From: Betaproteobacteria bacterium
GTDB taxonomy: Bacteria > Pseudomonadota > Gammaproteobacteria > Burkholderiales > Burkholderiaceae_C
DNA length: 10,160 nucleotides
Direction: 5' to 3'
NCBI GenBank assembly: GCA_009918225.1
Contig: RGEP01000048.1
Span: 1 to 10,160, forward strand
The notes beneath the pieces were generated by a model. It saw nothing but the letters and a program-made list of their open reading frames with translations, made no database searches and had not been told where the DNA came from. Below are positions 1-6,082 of this stretch, one piece after another (position 1 is the stretch's first letter; each line of letters opens with the position of its first letter). A program made the translations under genes and the position numbers.

Positions 1-1164
1 GGCCGTCAGCGAGGCTTCACCGTTTTGCGTGCCGGTCCAGACCTCGCAGCGCTGTGGTGTGCCATCCGCGCCCAGGGTCACCCTCGCGGTGGCGCTCATC
101 GGCTCCATCGTGGCGTGGTTCTGGAAGGGATAGCCGTATGTGGCCTCAACCCTGCGTGCACTTTGAGCGAGGACCTGCACGGCTTGGCCTTGGCGCCAGC
201 CATCAACGGCGGCCTCCGATGTCAGGCCACTTCGCACCAGGGCGTCAACGTCCGCTTGCTGAAGTTGGGCATTGGGCCCGCGCTCCCACTCAATGGGCAA
301 TGCGTCCAGCGCCTTCTTGGCGCGCCACCAGGTGTCGGCCACCACGGCTACCGCGTTGGCGCCCACCGGCAGCACCCGCTTGACGCCCGGCATGCCCAAC
401 ACCGCCTGCGCCTGAAAGGACCGCAGCGAGCCACCAAACACCGGACAAGCCTTGATGGCCGCATGCAACATACCCGGCAAGACCAGGTCGCTGCCGTACA
501 CGAGACGGCCCGTGGTCTTGTCCACGGTGTCGAGCCTGGCCAGGGGCTTGCCAGCGAGGCGCCACTGGCTGGGGTCCTTGAGGGCCGGCTTGTCCGGGAC
601 GGGCAAACGCGCGGCCTCAGATGCCAGCTCACCGTAGCTTGCACGCCGCGATGAAGTGCTGTGCAGCACCGCGCCCTGCTCGGCCCGGCACTGATCCGCC
701 GGCACGCCCCATCGCCGGGCTGCTGCTTCCATCAACATCATGCGTGCTGCAGCACCACCTTGCCGCATGTACAGCTGAGAGTCACGCAAACCGCGGCTGC
801 CGCCGGTGCTGAAGTTGCCCCAAGGGCGTTTCCTGGCCAGGCTTTGCCCTGGCGTGGGGTACTCCGTGCTGACCCGAGCCCAGTCGCATTCCAGCTCCTC
901 CGCCACGAGCTGTGCCAAACCGGTTAAGGTGCCCTGCCCCATTTCGGAGCGTGCAATGCGGATGACAACGCGGTCGTCCGGATAGACCACCACCCAGGCG
1001 TTGATCTCCGGCCCCACCGCCGGGGTGCCGGGTACGGCGGCCTTTGCATGGGATCCGAATCCGAGGACGAAGGCGCCGGCCTCCAGGCCGGGCCACGCCG
1101 AGGCGGCTGCAGCACCCTGCAGGCTGCGTGCGATGAAGCGGCGGCGGTTCAGGGCTGTGCTCAT
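1..1164 (-). CDS. Molybdopterin-binding large subunit of a xanthine dehydrogenase / isoquinoline 1-oxidoreductase-type enzyme (3' end cut by window)
   Basis: This is the large catalytic subunit of a molybdenum hydroxylase, which binds the molybdopterin cofactor and oxidises an aldehyde or N-heteroaromatic with electrons passed to the iron-sulfur partner. The first 388 codons are visible, open to the left edge. Residues 1-40 form a twin-arginine signal (NRRRFIA at 6-12, then an Ala-rich stretch), predicting Tat export. Family-typical blocks follow: SEMGQGTLTGLAQLVAEEL near 93-111, RPWGNFSTGGSRGLRDSQL near 133-151, LDTVDKTTGRLVYGSDL near 223-239, and NHATMEPMSATAR near 349-361 before EVWTGTQNGEA. 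The start is the ATG at 1164-1162, which overlaps the TGA of the small-subunit gene as ATGA, implying translational coupling. Tat signal and overall pattern fit IorB-like proteins better than cytoplasmic xanthine dehydrogenase (inference). The substrate is unknown, and a cytochrome c or maturation gene may lie beyond the edge. Confidence 0.88.
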   Translation of the reverse strand, partial: MSTALNRRRFIARSLQGAAAASAWPGLEAGAFVLGFGSHAKAAVPGTPAVGPEINAWVVVYPDDRVVIRIARSEMGQGTLTGLAQLVAEELECDWARVSTEYPTPGQSLARKRPWGNFSTGGSRGLRDSQLYMRQGGAAARMMLMEAAARRWGVPADQCRAEQGAVLHSTSSRRASYGELASEAARLPVPDKPALKDPSQWRLAGKPLARLDTVDKTTGRLVYGSDLVLPGMLHAAIKACPVFGGSLRSFQAQAVLGMPGVKRVLPVGANAVAVVADTWWRAKKALDALPIEWERGPNAQLQQADVDALVRSGLTSEAAVDGWRQGQAVQVLAQSARRVEATYGYPFQNHATMEPMSATARVTLGADGTPQRCEVWTGTQNGEASLTA

Positions 1165-1670
1165 ACGGCCTTGGGAACCAAGTGGACAACCGCTGAGTTC
1201 GCTGAATCGGCTGGGCCAGGAGGCAGGCCTGCAGCCATCTTGATGCCCGCGCGCACCCGGTTGTAGGTGCCGCAGCGGCAAATGTTGGTCATGGCCGCAT
1301 CGATGTCGGCGTCGCTGGGCTTGGGGGTGCGCTGCAGCAGGGCGGCCGCGGCCATCAGCATGCCGCTTTGGCAGTAGCCGCACTGGGGCACATCCAGGGC
1401 CACCCAAGCCTTCTGCAAGGGGTGATCGCCGTTTGGAGAGAGGCCTTCAATGGTGGTGATGCGCTGCTGGGGCTTGAGGCTGGAGGCCGGCACCACGCAG
1501 CTGCGCACCGGTGCGCCATCGATCATCACCGTGCAGGACCCACACTGCGCCACGCCGCAGCCATACTTGGTACCGGTTAAGCCCAGGTGCTCACGCAACA
1601 CCCACAACAGCGGCGTGTCGGGCTCGGCCTGGTGCTCGCGGTTTTGGCCGTTCACATTCAAGGTGGGCAT
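1161..1670 (-). CDS. [2Fe-2S] small subunit of molybdenum hydroxylase (IorA/CoxS-like)
   Basis: This 169-residue protein carries the two [2Fe-2S] clusters that take electrons from the molybdenum site of the adjacent large subunit. The N-terminal plant-ferredoxin-type cluster is ligated by C38, C43, C46 and C58 (YGCGVAQCGSC...RSC). The C-terminal helical cluster is ligated by C97, C100, C131 and C133 (QCGYCQSGM...CRCGTY). All eight cysteines are present and the length is typical. The reading frame is open about 300 codons further upstream, but that part is antisense to the ATPase gene. I chose the ATG at 1670 because it starts the domain (MPTLNVNG) and has GGAG about seven bases upstream. It has no signal peptide of its own; if the large subunit is exported by Tat, this subunit would travel with it as a folded partner (known for related enzymes, inferred here). 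The tail 150-169 is Ala/Pro/Val-rich and unconserved-looking. No FAD-subunit gene lies between the two, as in two-subunit IorAB enzymes. Confidence 0.93.
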   Translation of the reverse strand: MPTLNVNGQNREHQAEPDTPLLWVLREHLGLTGTKYGCGVAQCGSCTVMIDGAPVRSCVVPASSLKPQQRITTIEGLSPNGDHPLQKAWVALDVPQCGYCQSGMLMAAAALLQRTPKPSDADIDAAMTNICRCGTYNRVRAGIKMAAGLPPGPADSANSAVVHLVPKAV

Positions 1671-1778
1671 CAAGGGCTCCGAAGCGAAATTCAAACAAGG
1701 CCTCAAGGGTACAGGAGCCGACCACGGACCGCGACAGCGCCAGCGCGTATCCTTCGGCCCACTTGGAGTTTTCTTGAC
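1671..1778. promoter_or_regulatory. Divergent intergenic region between hydroxylase and importer operons
   Basis: These 108 bases separate two divergent operons and must hold at least the hydroxylase promoter. A GGAG ribosome-binding site for the ATPase lies at 1765-1768, and one for the small subunit lies just next to its ATG. A weak plus-strand -10 candidate, TATCCT at 1748-1753, has only a poor -35 (CGGACC at 1725-1730). A six-base inverted repeat, GGCTCC at 1675-1680 and GGAGCC at 1714-1719, is too short to call an operator. No strong sigma-70 promoter is visible in either direction, so expression may need an activator that is not encoded in this window (inference). Confidence 0.4.
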
Positions 1779-2636
1779 TTGAACACCCCTGCCCCATCGG
1801 CTGGCCGTGCTGCCTCGGGCGCCACGGCCGAACCGCCCGCCACCACCACCGCTGCTACAGGCGCATCTGCCGAATTCGGCAGCCCCCCGATCCTGGCCCT
1901 CAAGCGGGCCACCGTTCGATTTGCCGGCGGTGGCCTGCCGGTATGGGATGGTTTGAGCTTGAGCGTGAGCCGGGGTGAAAGCCTGTGCCTGTTGGGCGCT
2001 TCGGGCTGCGGCAAGAGCACGGTGCTGCGGGTGATGGCCGGCCTGCAGCCGCTGGCCTCGGGCGAGATGCTCACGGCGGTGCGCTCGCCGGCCTTTGTGT
2101 TTCAGGAACCTGCCTTGCTGCCCTGGGCCGACTTGGAGCGCAACGTGGGCCTGCCCCTGCAGCTGGCTGGCTGGACGGCAGCAGCGAAGGAGCAACGGGT
2201 GCAGGCGGTGTTGGAGCGCGTTGGACTGACCGGGCGTGAGCGGGCCCTGCCCCACGAGCTGTCCGGTGGCATGAAGATGCGGGCCTCCATCGCCCGGGCG
2301 CTGGTCATGCAACCCGACCTCCTGCTGATGGACGAGCCCTTTTCTGCCCTGGACGACCCAACGCGCCAGCGCCTGCAGGCCGATTTGCTGCAGTGGTGGC
2401 AGGTGCAGGGTTTTGCCCTGTGCTTTGTCACCCACCAAGTGGCCGAAGCCGTGTTCATGGCCTCGCGCGTGGTGGTGATGGGCGCGCAAGCGGGCCACAT
2501 CGTGGCCGAGTTCAGGGTGGACGAGCCCTTTCCGCGATCGGCCGACTTTCGACGCAGCGCGCGTTTCCACGAGCGCTGCGTGGCCATCGGCGATGCCCTG
2601 GCGGCCGCCGGCTCTTCGATTCGGAGTGCAGCCTGA
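1779..2636 (+). CDS. ABC transporter ATP-binding protein, NitT/TauT (nitrate/sulfonate/NMT1) type
   Basis: This is the cytoplasmic ATPase that powers the importer encoded by the next two genes. With a TTG start at 1779 it has 285 residues. All ABC motifs are present: Walker A GASGCGKST at 73-81, Q-loop glutamine 109 (FVFQEP), signature LSGGM at 161-165 in the form LSGGMKMRASIARAL, Walker B LLLMDE at 181-186 with catalytic E186, D-loop SALD at 189-192 and switch histidine H219 (VTHQ). The signature variant and FQEPALLPW are typical of SsuB/TauB-like ATPases. The start is uncertain: residues 1-38 are a low-complexity Ala/Thr/Pro stretch, but I see no ATG, GTG or TTG in frame between 1779 and the ABC domain. 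TTG 1779 has GGAG ten bases upstream. Upstream in-frame starts would run into the divergent small-subunit gene. Its stop overlaps the permease start by one base (TGATG). Confidence 0.9.
   Translation: MNTPAPSAGRAASGATAEPPATTTAATGASAEFGSPPILALKRATVRFAGGGLPVWDGLSLSVSRGESLCLLGASGCGKSTVLRVMAGLQPLASGEMLTAVRSPAFVFQEPALLPWADLERNVGLPLQLAGWTAAAKEQRVQAVLERVGLTGRERALPHELSGGMKMRASIARALVMQPDLLLMDEPFSALDDPTRQRLQADLLQWWQVQGFALCFVTHQVAEAVFMASRVVVMGAQAGHIVAEFRVDEPFPRSADFRRSARFHERCVAIGDALAAAGSSIRSAA
1867..1882. repeat. 16-bp perfect palindrome CTGCCGAATTCGGCAG
   Basis: The sequence reads identically on both strands over 16 bases and does not extend further. It lies inside the low-complexity N-terminal coding stretch of the ATPase gene, about 90 bases after the proposed TTG start and about 200 bases upstream of the divergent small-subunit ATG. 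It could be an operator for the divergent pair or a coincidence of coding sequence. Confidence 0.5.
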
Positions 2637-3448
2637 TGCGGTGGGTGCGGTCGCTTCAACTACCGAGCAGGGCTGCGGCCCGAGGCGCCTCGCGGGCTTG
2701 GGGCGTGGTTTGCCTGCTGGCGGTATTGTTGTTGTGGGAGGGCATGGTCCGTTGGGCCGAGATTCCGTCCTACACGCTGCCGTCGCCCAGCGCCGTGTGG
2801 CGCGCCCTGTGGTTAGACCTGGACAGCCTGGTGTTGAGCTGGTGGTTCACCTTGCGCATCACCTTGGGCGCGCTGGCCTTGGCATGCGCAGGCGGCTTGC
2901 TGGTGGCCAGTGCTTTTGTACTGCTGCCCACCCTGGAGCGGGCCTTCTTGCCCCTGGCTGTGGTGTTGCAGGTCACGCCGATCGTGGCGATTGCGCCGCT
3001 TCTGCTGATCTACATCGACAGCACCACAGCGGTGTTGTTGCTCTGCGCCTGGATCGTCGCCTTTTTCCCGGTCTTGTCAAACACCGTACAAGGATTGCGT
3101 GCGGCCGATCCTCTGCTGCAAGACCTGTTGACCTTGTGCAAGGCCACCGCCTTGCAGCGCCTGCAGTGCTTGCGCCTTCCCGCCGCCCTGCCCGACTTCC
3201 TGGCCGGCCTGCGTGTCTCGGGGGGCTTGGCCCTGATCGGTGCCGTGACCGCTGAAATGGTGGCCGGCGCGGCCGGCCGCGAAACGGGCCTGGCCTCCCG
3301 CATCCTGGAGGCGAGTTTTCGAACCGAGACCCCGAAAATGTTTGCAGCCTTGCTGCTGCTGGTGCTCACGGGGGTGCTGATTCACCTCGTGTTGGAAGCC
3401 CTTGCGCGCCGGCTCATCGGACACTGGCACCCTAGTTACCGTGAATGA
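2636..3448 (+). CDS. ABC transporter permease, NitT/TauT type
   Basis: This 270-residue inner-membrane protein forms the importer's translocation channel, presumably as a homodimer. Hydrophobic segments appear near 21-38, 71-95, 103-126, 131-148, 195-212 and 236-257, giving about six membrane spans, as in SsuC/TauC. The cytoplasmic EAA-like loop that docks on the ATPase is at about 163-192 (DLLTLCKATALQRLQCLRLP, then PDFLAGLR); it ends in the usual LP-x3-P-x4-GLR pattern, though the EAA and its glycine are poorly kept. The ATG at 2636 is chosen because it overlaps the ATPase stop by one base and has GGAG nine bases upstream (2623-2626). The frame is open further upstream, but only inside the ATPase gene. 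The short N-terminus before the first span is Arg-rich, which fits the positive-inside rule. Confidence 0.9.
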   Translation: MRWVRSLQLPSRAAARGASRAWGVVCLLAVLLLWEGMVRWAEIPSYTLPSPSAVWRALWLDLDSLVLSWWFTLRITLGALALACAGGLLVASAFVLLPTLERAFLPLAVVLQVTPIVAIAPLLLIYIDSTTAVLLLCAWIVAFFPVLSNTVQGLRAADPLLQDLLTLCKATALQRLQCLRLPAALPDFLAGLRVSGGLALIGAVTAEMVAGAAGRETGLASRILEASFRTETPKMFAALLLLVLTGVLIHLVLEALARRLIGHWHPSYRE

Positions 3449-3455
3449 GGGCTCG

Positions 3456-4538
3456 ATGACACCTTTGCGCTGGAGACGACGTCGCTTGTTGGGCATGGGC
3501 GCCGCCGCTGCCCTGCCCGCCTCGGCGGGCTGGTTGGCCAGCGCCGCAGCCTGGGCTCAAAGCGAGCGGGTCAAGGTCACCTTTGCCACCAATTGGAAGG
3601 CGCAGGCGGCTCACGGTGGGTTTTACCAGGCGGTGGCCGATGGCACCTATTCGAAGCTCGGCCTTGATGTGACCATTGTGCAGGGCGGCCCGGCGGTGAA
3701 CAACCGACCCTTGCTGCCGGCTGGCCGCATTGACTTTTTGATGACGGGCAACCTGTTGCACAGCTTTGACAACGTGCGCAACCAGGTTCCTACCGTGGTG
3801 GTGGCCGCCATCTTCCAGAAGGACCCCCAAGCGCTGATGGCCCACCCGGGCCAGGGCTATGAGTCCTTTGAGGCCCTGCGGCGCGCGCCCGTGGCCTTCA
3901 TCGCCAAGGATGCGCAGTTCACCTGGTGGGCCTGGTTGAAGGCGGTCCATGGATTTCGGGACGAGCAACTCAGACCCTACAACTACAACTTGGGTCCCTG
4001 GCTGGCCAATGCGAAATCGATCCAACAAGGCTATGCCGTGGCCGAGCCGCTCTACGCCCAGCGCCAGGGCGGCTTCAAACCGGTGGTGCACCTGTTGGCT
4101 GATCACGGCTTTTCCACGTACAGCACCGTCATCGAGACCCGGCGCGAACTGGTGGCCAAGCGGCCCGAGCTCGTTCAGAAGTTCGTCGACGGGTCGATCC
4201 TGGGCTGGACCCAGTACCTGCATGGCAACCCTCAGACGGCTCATGCCTTGATGCGCAAGGAAAATCCGGACATGGGTGAAGAGGAGCTGATGGCTTCGCG
4301 CCAACGGCTTCTGGATGACGCGATCGTTGAGAGCGGCGATGTGCTCCAACGGGGGCTGGGCACGATGAAGCGCGAGCGGGCAGCGGAGTTTCTTCAGCAG
4401 ATGGTGCGTGCCGGGCTGTACAAACCGGGCCAGGTGGACGTCGGCGCGGTCCTGGTGGAGGACTTCGTCAACCGAGGGGTGGGGCTGGACCTGCGACGGC
4501 GCCTCTTGGACGGGCGCCGTGCCTCGCCCCCCGCTTGA
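3456..4538 (+). CDS. NMT1/THI5-like periplasmic substrate-binding protein of ABC importer
   Basis: This 360-residue binding protein captures the importer's substrate in the periplasm. The ATG at 3456 follows the permease stop by seven bases and has GAGG five bases upstream. Residues 1-34 are a signal peptide: an arginine run RRRRLLG at 7-13, a hydrophobic Ala/Gly/Leu core and a likely cleavage after AWA (32-34). The run resembles a twin-arginine signal, although Sec export is also possible. There is no lipobox cysteine. The mature start, VTFATNWKAQAAHGGFYQAV at 41-60, and the GLDVTIVQGGPAVNN and GRIDFLMTG segments match the NMT1/THI5 fold (PF09084). This family binds pyrimidine precursors of thiamine, but also sulfonates, riboflavin and aromatic compounds. 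Specificity cannot be assigned; the divergent hydroxylase points to a heterocycle or related small molecule (inference). Residues 345-360 are an Arg-rich tail. Confidence 0.88.
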   Translation: MTPLRWRRRRLLGMGAAAALPASAGWLASAAAWAQSERVKVTFATNWKAQAAHGGFYQAVADGTYSKLGLDVTIVQGGPAVNNRPLLPAGRIDFLMTGNLLHSFDNVRNQVPTVVVAAIFQKDPQALMAHPGQGYESFEALRRAPVAFIAKDAQFTWWAWLKAVHGFRDEQLRPYNYNLGPWLANAKSIQQGYAVAEPLYAQRQGGFKPVVHLLADHGFSTYSTVIETRRELVAKRPELVQKFVDGSILGWTQYLHGNPQTAHALMRKENPDMGEEELMASRQRLLDDAIVESGDVLQRGLGTMKRERAAEFLQQMVRAGLYKPGQVDVGAVLVEDFVNRGVGLDLRRRLLDGRRASPPA

Positions 4539-4581
4539 GGGTGCTCAGCGCGGCGCTGGCCCAGGAATGCCCAGGCTGGCG

Positions 4582-4594
4582 TACACTTTTCGTA
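4582..4594 (+). promoter_or_regulatory. Possible -10 element with start of transcription at or near the H-NS-like ATG
   Basis: TACACT at 4582-4587 matches four of six bases of TATAAT and lies six bases before the ATG at 4594. There is no recognisable ribosome-binding site directly upstream of that ATG. If this is a real -10, transcription would start at or just next to the ATG and the message would be leaderless. No good -35 is seen at 17-18 bases spacing (GCCCAG or GGCCCA). This is weak evidence. Confidence 0.25.
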
Positions 4595-4932
4595 TGGTGA
4601 ATCAAGCAGAACTTGAGGCCACCGAAGCACCGCCTTTGGATCCGCAGGCCCTGCGTGCCTCGGCCCTTCGGCAGGCCCGATGGTTGGTGGACTTCTACCG
4701 CATCACGCCGGCCGAGCTGCTGGCATCGGCACTGCAGGACGTGCCGGGTCCCCAGCCAAGCCCCGCCCCGTTGCCCATCAAGTACCGACATCCCGTCACC
4801 GGCGAGAGCTGGGACGGTGTTGGCGTGCACCCCCAGTGGATGCGCCAAGCGCTGTTGCAAGACGGCTATCGCGTTGAAGAGTTGCGCGTCACCCCTAACC
4901 CAGAGGATCACCATGCCCGGACTGCTGCCTGA
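4594..4932 (+). CDS. Small H-NS-family (histone-like nucleoid-structuring) protein with altered DNA-binding loop
   Basis: This 112-residue protein resembles the C-terminal DNA-binding module of H-NS/MvaT-type nucleoid proteins (PF00816). The evidence is the block KYRHPVTGESWDGVGVHPQW at 63-82, which lines up with the family pattern YRxPxTGxxWxGRGRxPxW. The key difference is that the minor-groove loop, normally GRGR or QGR, here reads GVGV, so the arginines that insert into AT-rich DNA are absent. Residues 17-46 form a predicted helical segment (QALRASALRQARWLVDFYRI) that may serve for oligomerisation, followed by a Pro-rich linker at 51-61. The ATG at 4594 gives the conserved-looking start; the frame is open upstream but enters the binding-protein gene. 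No clear ribosome-binding site precedes the ATG. The last 20 bases overlap the aminotransferase gene, suggesting coupled expression. DNA binding is uncertain given the loop; it may act as a protein-protein module instead (inference). Confidence 0.75.
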   Translation: MVNQAELEATEAPPLDPQALRASALRQARWLVDFYRITPAELLASALQDVPGPQPSPAPLPIKYRHPVTGESWDGVGVHPQWMRQALLQDGYRVEELRVTPNPEDHHARTAA

Positions 4933-6082
4933 TGTCGACCCGGATGGTCTGCTCGAGTTCTCGGTCGTCTACACCGACCGTGCCCTCAACCACATGTCTC
5001 GCCGCTTCCAGGGCGTGATGACCGAGGTTTCGGGGATTTTGAAGTCCGTCTATGGGGCACACTCGGCCATCGTGATGCCGGGCAGCGGCACCTTTGGCAT
5101 GGAGGCCGTGGCGCGCCAGTTCGCCACCGGACGCAACGTGATGGTGTTGCGCAACGGCTGGTTCAGCTACCGCTGGACCCAAATCTTCGACATGGGCCAC
5201 ATTCCGGCGTCCAGCCACGTGCTCAAGGCGCGTCCAGTGGCCCCAGGGCCTCGCCAGCCCTGGGTGCCTGCTCCTGTCGAGGAGGTGGTGTCGGCGATAC
5301 GGGCACAACGCCCTGCCGTGCTCTTTGCCCCGCATGTGGAAACGTCAGCCGGCATGATCCTGCCTGACGGCTACCTGAAGGCGGTGGCGGATGCGCTGCA
5401 CGAGCATGATGGCTTGCTGGTCTTGGATTGCATTGCCTCGGGTGCCGCTTGGGTTGATATGCGCGCCACTGGCGTGGATGTGTTGATCAGTGCCCCGCAA
5501 AAGGGTTGGTCGGGCTCCCCGAGCTGCGCCTTCGTGATGCTCAGTGATCGCGCACGCAAAGCCATCGAACACACCACCAGCAGCAGCTTCGCCTGTGATT
5601 TGCGCAAGTGGCTCCAGGTTATGGAGACCTACGAGGCCGGCTCCCACGTCTATCACACCACCATGCCCACCGATGCCCTGCAGCGGGTGGCGGCGGTGAT
5701 GCGCGAGACCCAAGCCTACGGCTTTGAAAAATTGCGCCAGGAACAGTGGGCCCTCGGCCGAGGGGTGCGGGATCTCTTGACTGCTCTGGGCTACGCCTCA
5801 GTAGCAGCCAAGGGTTTTGAAGCACCGGGCGTGGTGGTGAGCTACACCGATGATCCCGAGATCCAAAACGCCAAGAAGTTTTTGGCCCTGGGCTTGCAAA
5901 CCGCAGCGGGTGTTCCCCTGCAGTGTGATGAAGGGCCCGACTTCCGCACCTTCCGCCTGGGCCTGTTTGGGTTGGACAAACTGCACCACCCCGAGCGCAC
6001 GATCGCCCACCTGCGCCAGGCACTGGAGAAGATCGGATCCCCGGCCCAGATCGCAGACGCGCGTCGGGCGGTTAACGCTTAG
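4913..6082 (+). CDS. Class V PLP-dependent aminotransferase (alanine-glyoxylate / serine-pyruvate type)
   Basis: This is a 389-residue fold-type I aminotransferase of the COG0075 group (alanine-glyoxylate, serine-pyruvate and PucG-like enzymes), probably cytoplasmic. Visible landmarks are the phosphate-binding PGSGT at 56-60, HVETSAG at 141-147, LDCIAS at 171-176 with D172 facing the PLP ring nitrogen, the Schiff-base lysine K197 in SAPQKGWSG, and FRLGLFG at 347-353 with R348 in the usual substrate-carboxylate position. The length is normal for the family. ATG 4913 has AGAGGA at 4902-4907, five bases upstream. It starts 20 bases inside the H-NS-like gene, so the two are probably co-translated. 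The frame is open about 100 codons upstream, but only across that gene. The amino donor and acceptor are not readable from sequence, and the neighbours do not point to a pathway; purine (ureidoglycine) use is possible for this group, but no purine-breakdown gene is present. Confidence 0.88.
   Translation: MPGLLPDVDPDGLLEFSVVYTDRALNHMSRRFQGVMTEVSGILKSVYGAHSAIVMPGSGTFGMEAVARQFATGRNVMVLRNGWFSYRWTQIFDMGHIPASSHVLKARPVAPGPRQPWVPAPVEEVVSAIRAQRPAVLFAPHVETSAGMILPDGYLKAVADALHEHDGLLVLDCIASGAAWVDMRATGVDVLISAPQKGWSGSPSCAFVMLSDRARKAIEHTTSSSFACDLRKWLQVMETYEAGSHVYHTTMPTDALQRVAAVMRETQAYGFEKLRQEQWALGRGVRDLLTALGYASVAAKGFEAPGVVVSYTDDPEIQNAKKFLALGLQTAAGVPLQCDEGPDFRTFRLGLFGLDKLHHPERTIAHLRQALEKIGSPAQIADARRAVNA

Noticed and set aside
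25..654. A 209-codon plus-strand open frame at the left edge
   Set aside because: It is antisense to the molybdopterin subunit, whose 388 codons translate with clear family motifs.
1671..2570. A 300-codon minus-strand extension upstream of the [2Fe-2S] subunit, antisense to the ATPase gene
   Set aside because: It has no recognisable domain, is rich in His, Gln, Arg and Gly as expected of antisense GC-rich coding DNA, and the small-subunit domain starts cleanly at the ATG at 1670 with a ribosome-binding site.
2838..2906. Two copies of GCTGGTGG (E. coli Chi) at 2838-2845 and 2899-2906 on the plus strand, with another on the minus strand at 5574-5581
   Set aside because: The octamer is made of common Leu/Val codons in this GC-rich genome, and the Chi sequence of this organism is unknown, so the presence of recBD nearby gives no support.
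3432..4349. A 305-codon open frame on the minus strand across the substrate-binding protein
   Set aside because: It is the antisense shadow of a well-supported gene, with no domain, and composition is typical of GC-rich antisense frames.
4546..4558. Self-complementary CAGCGCGGCGCTG after the binding-protein gene, as a possible terminator
   Set aside because: The stem can form only about five pairs around a three-base loop and no T run follows; such short GC palindromes are frequent here.
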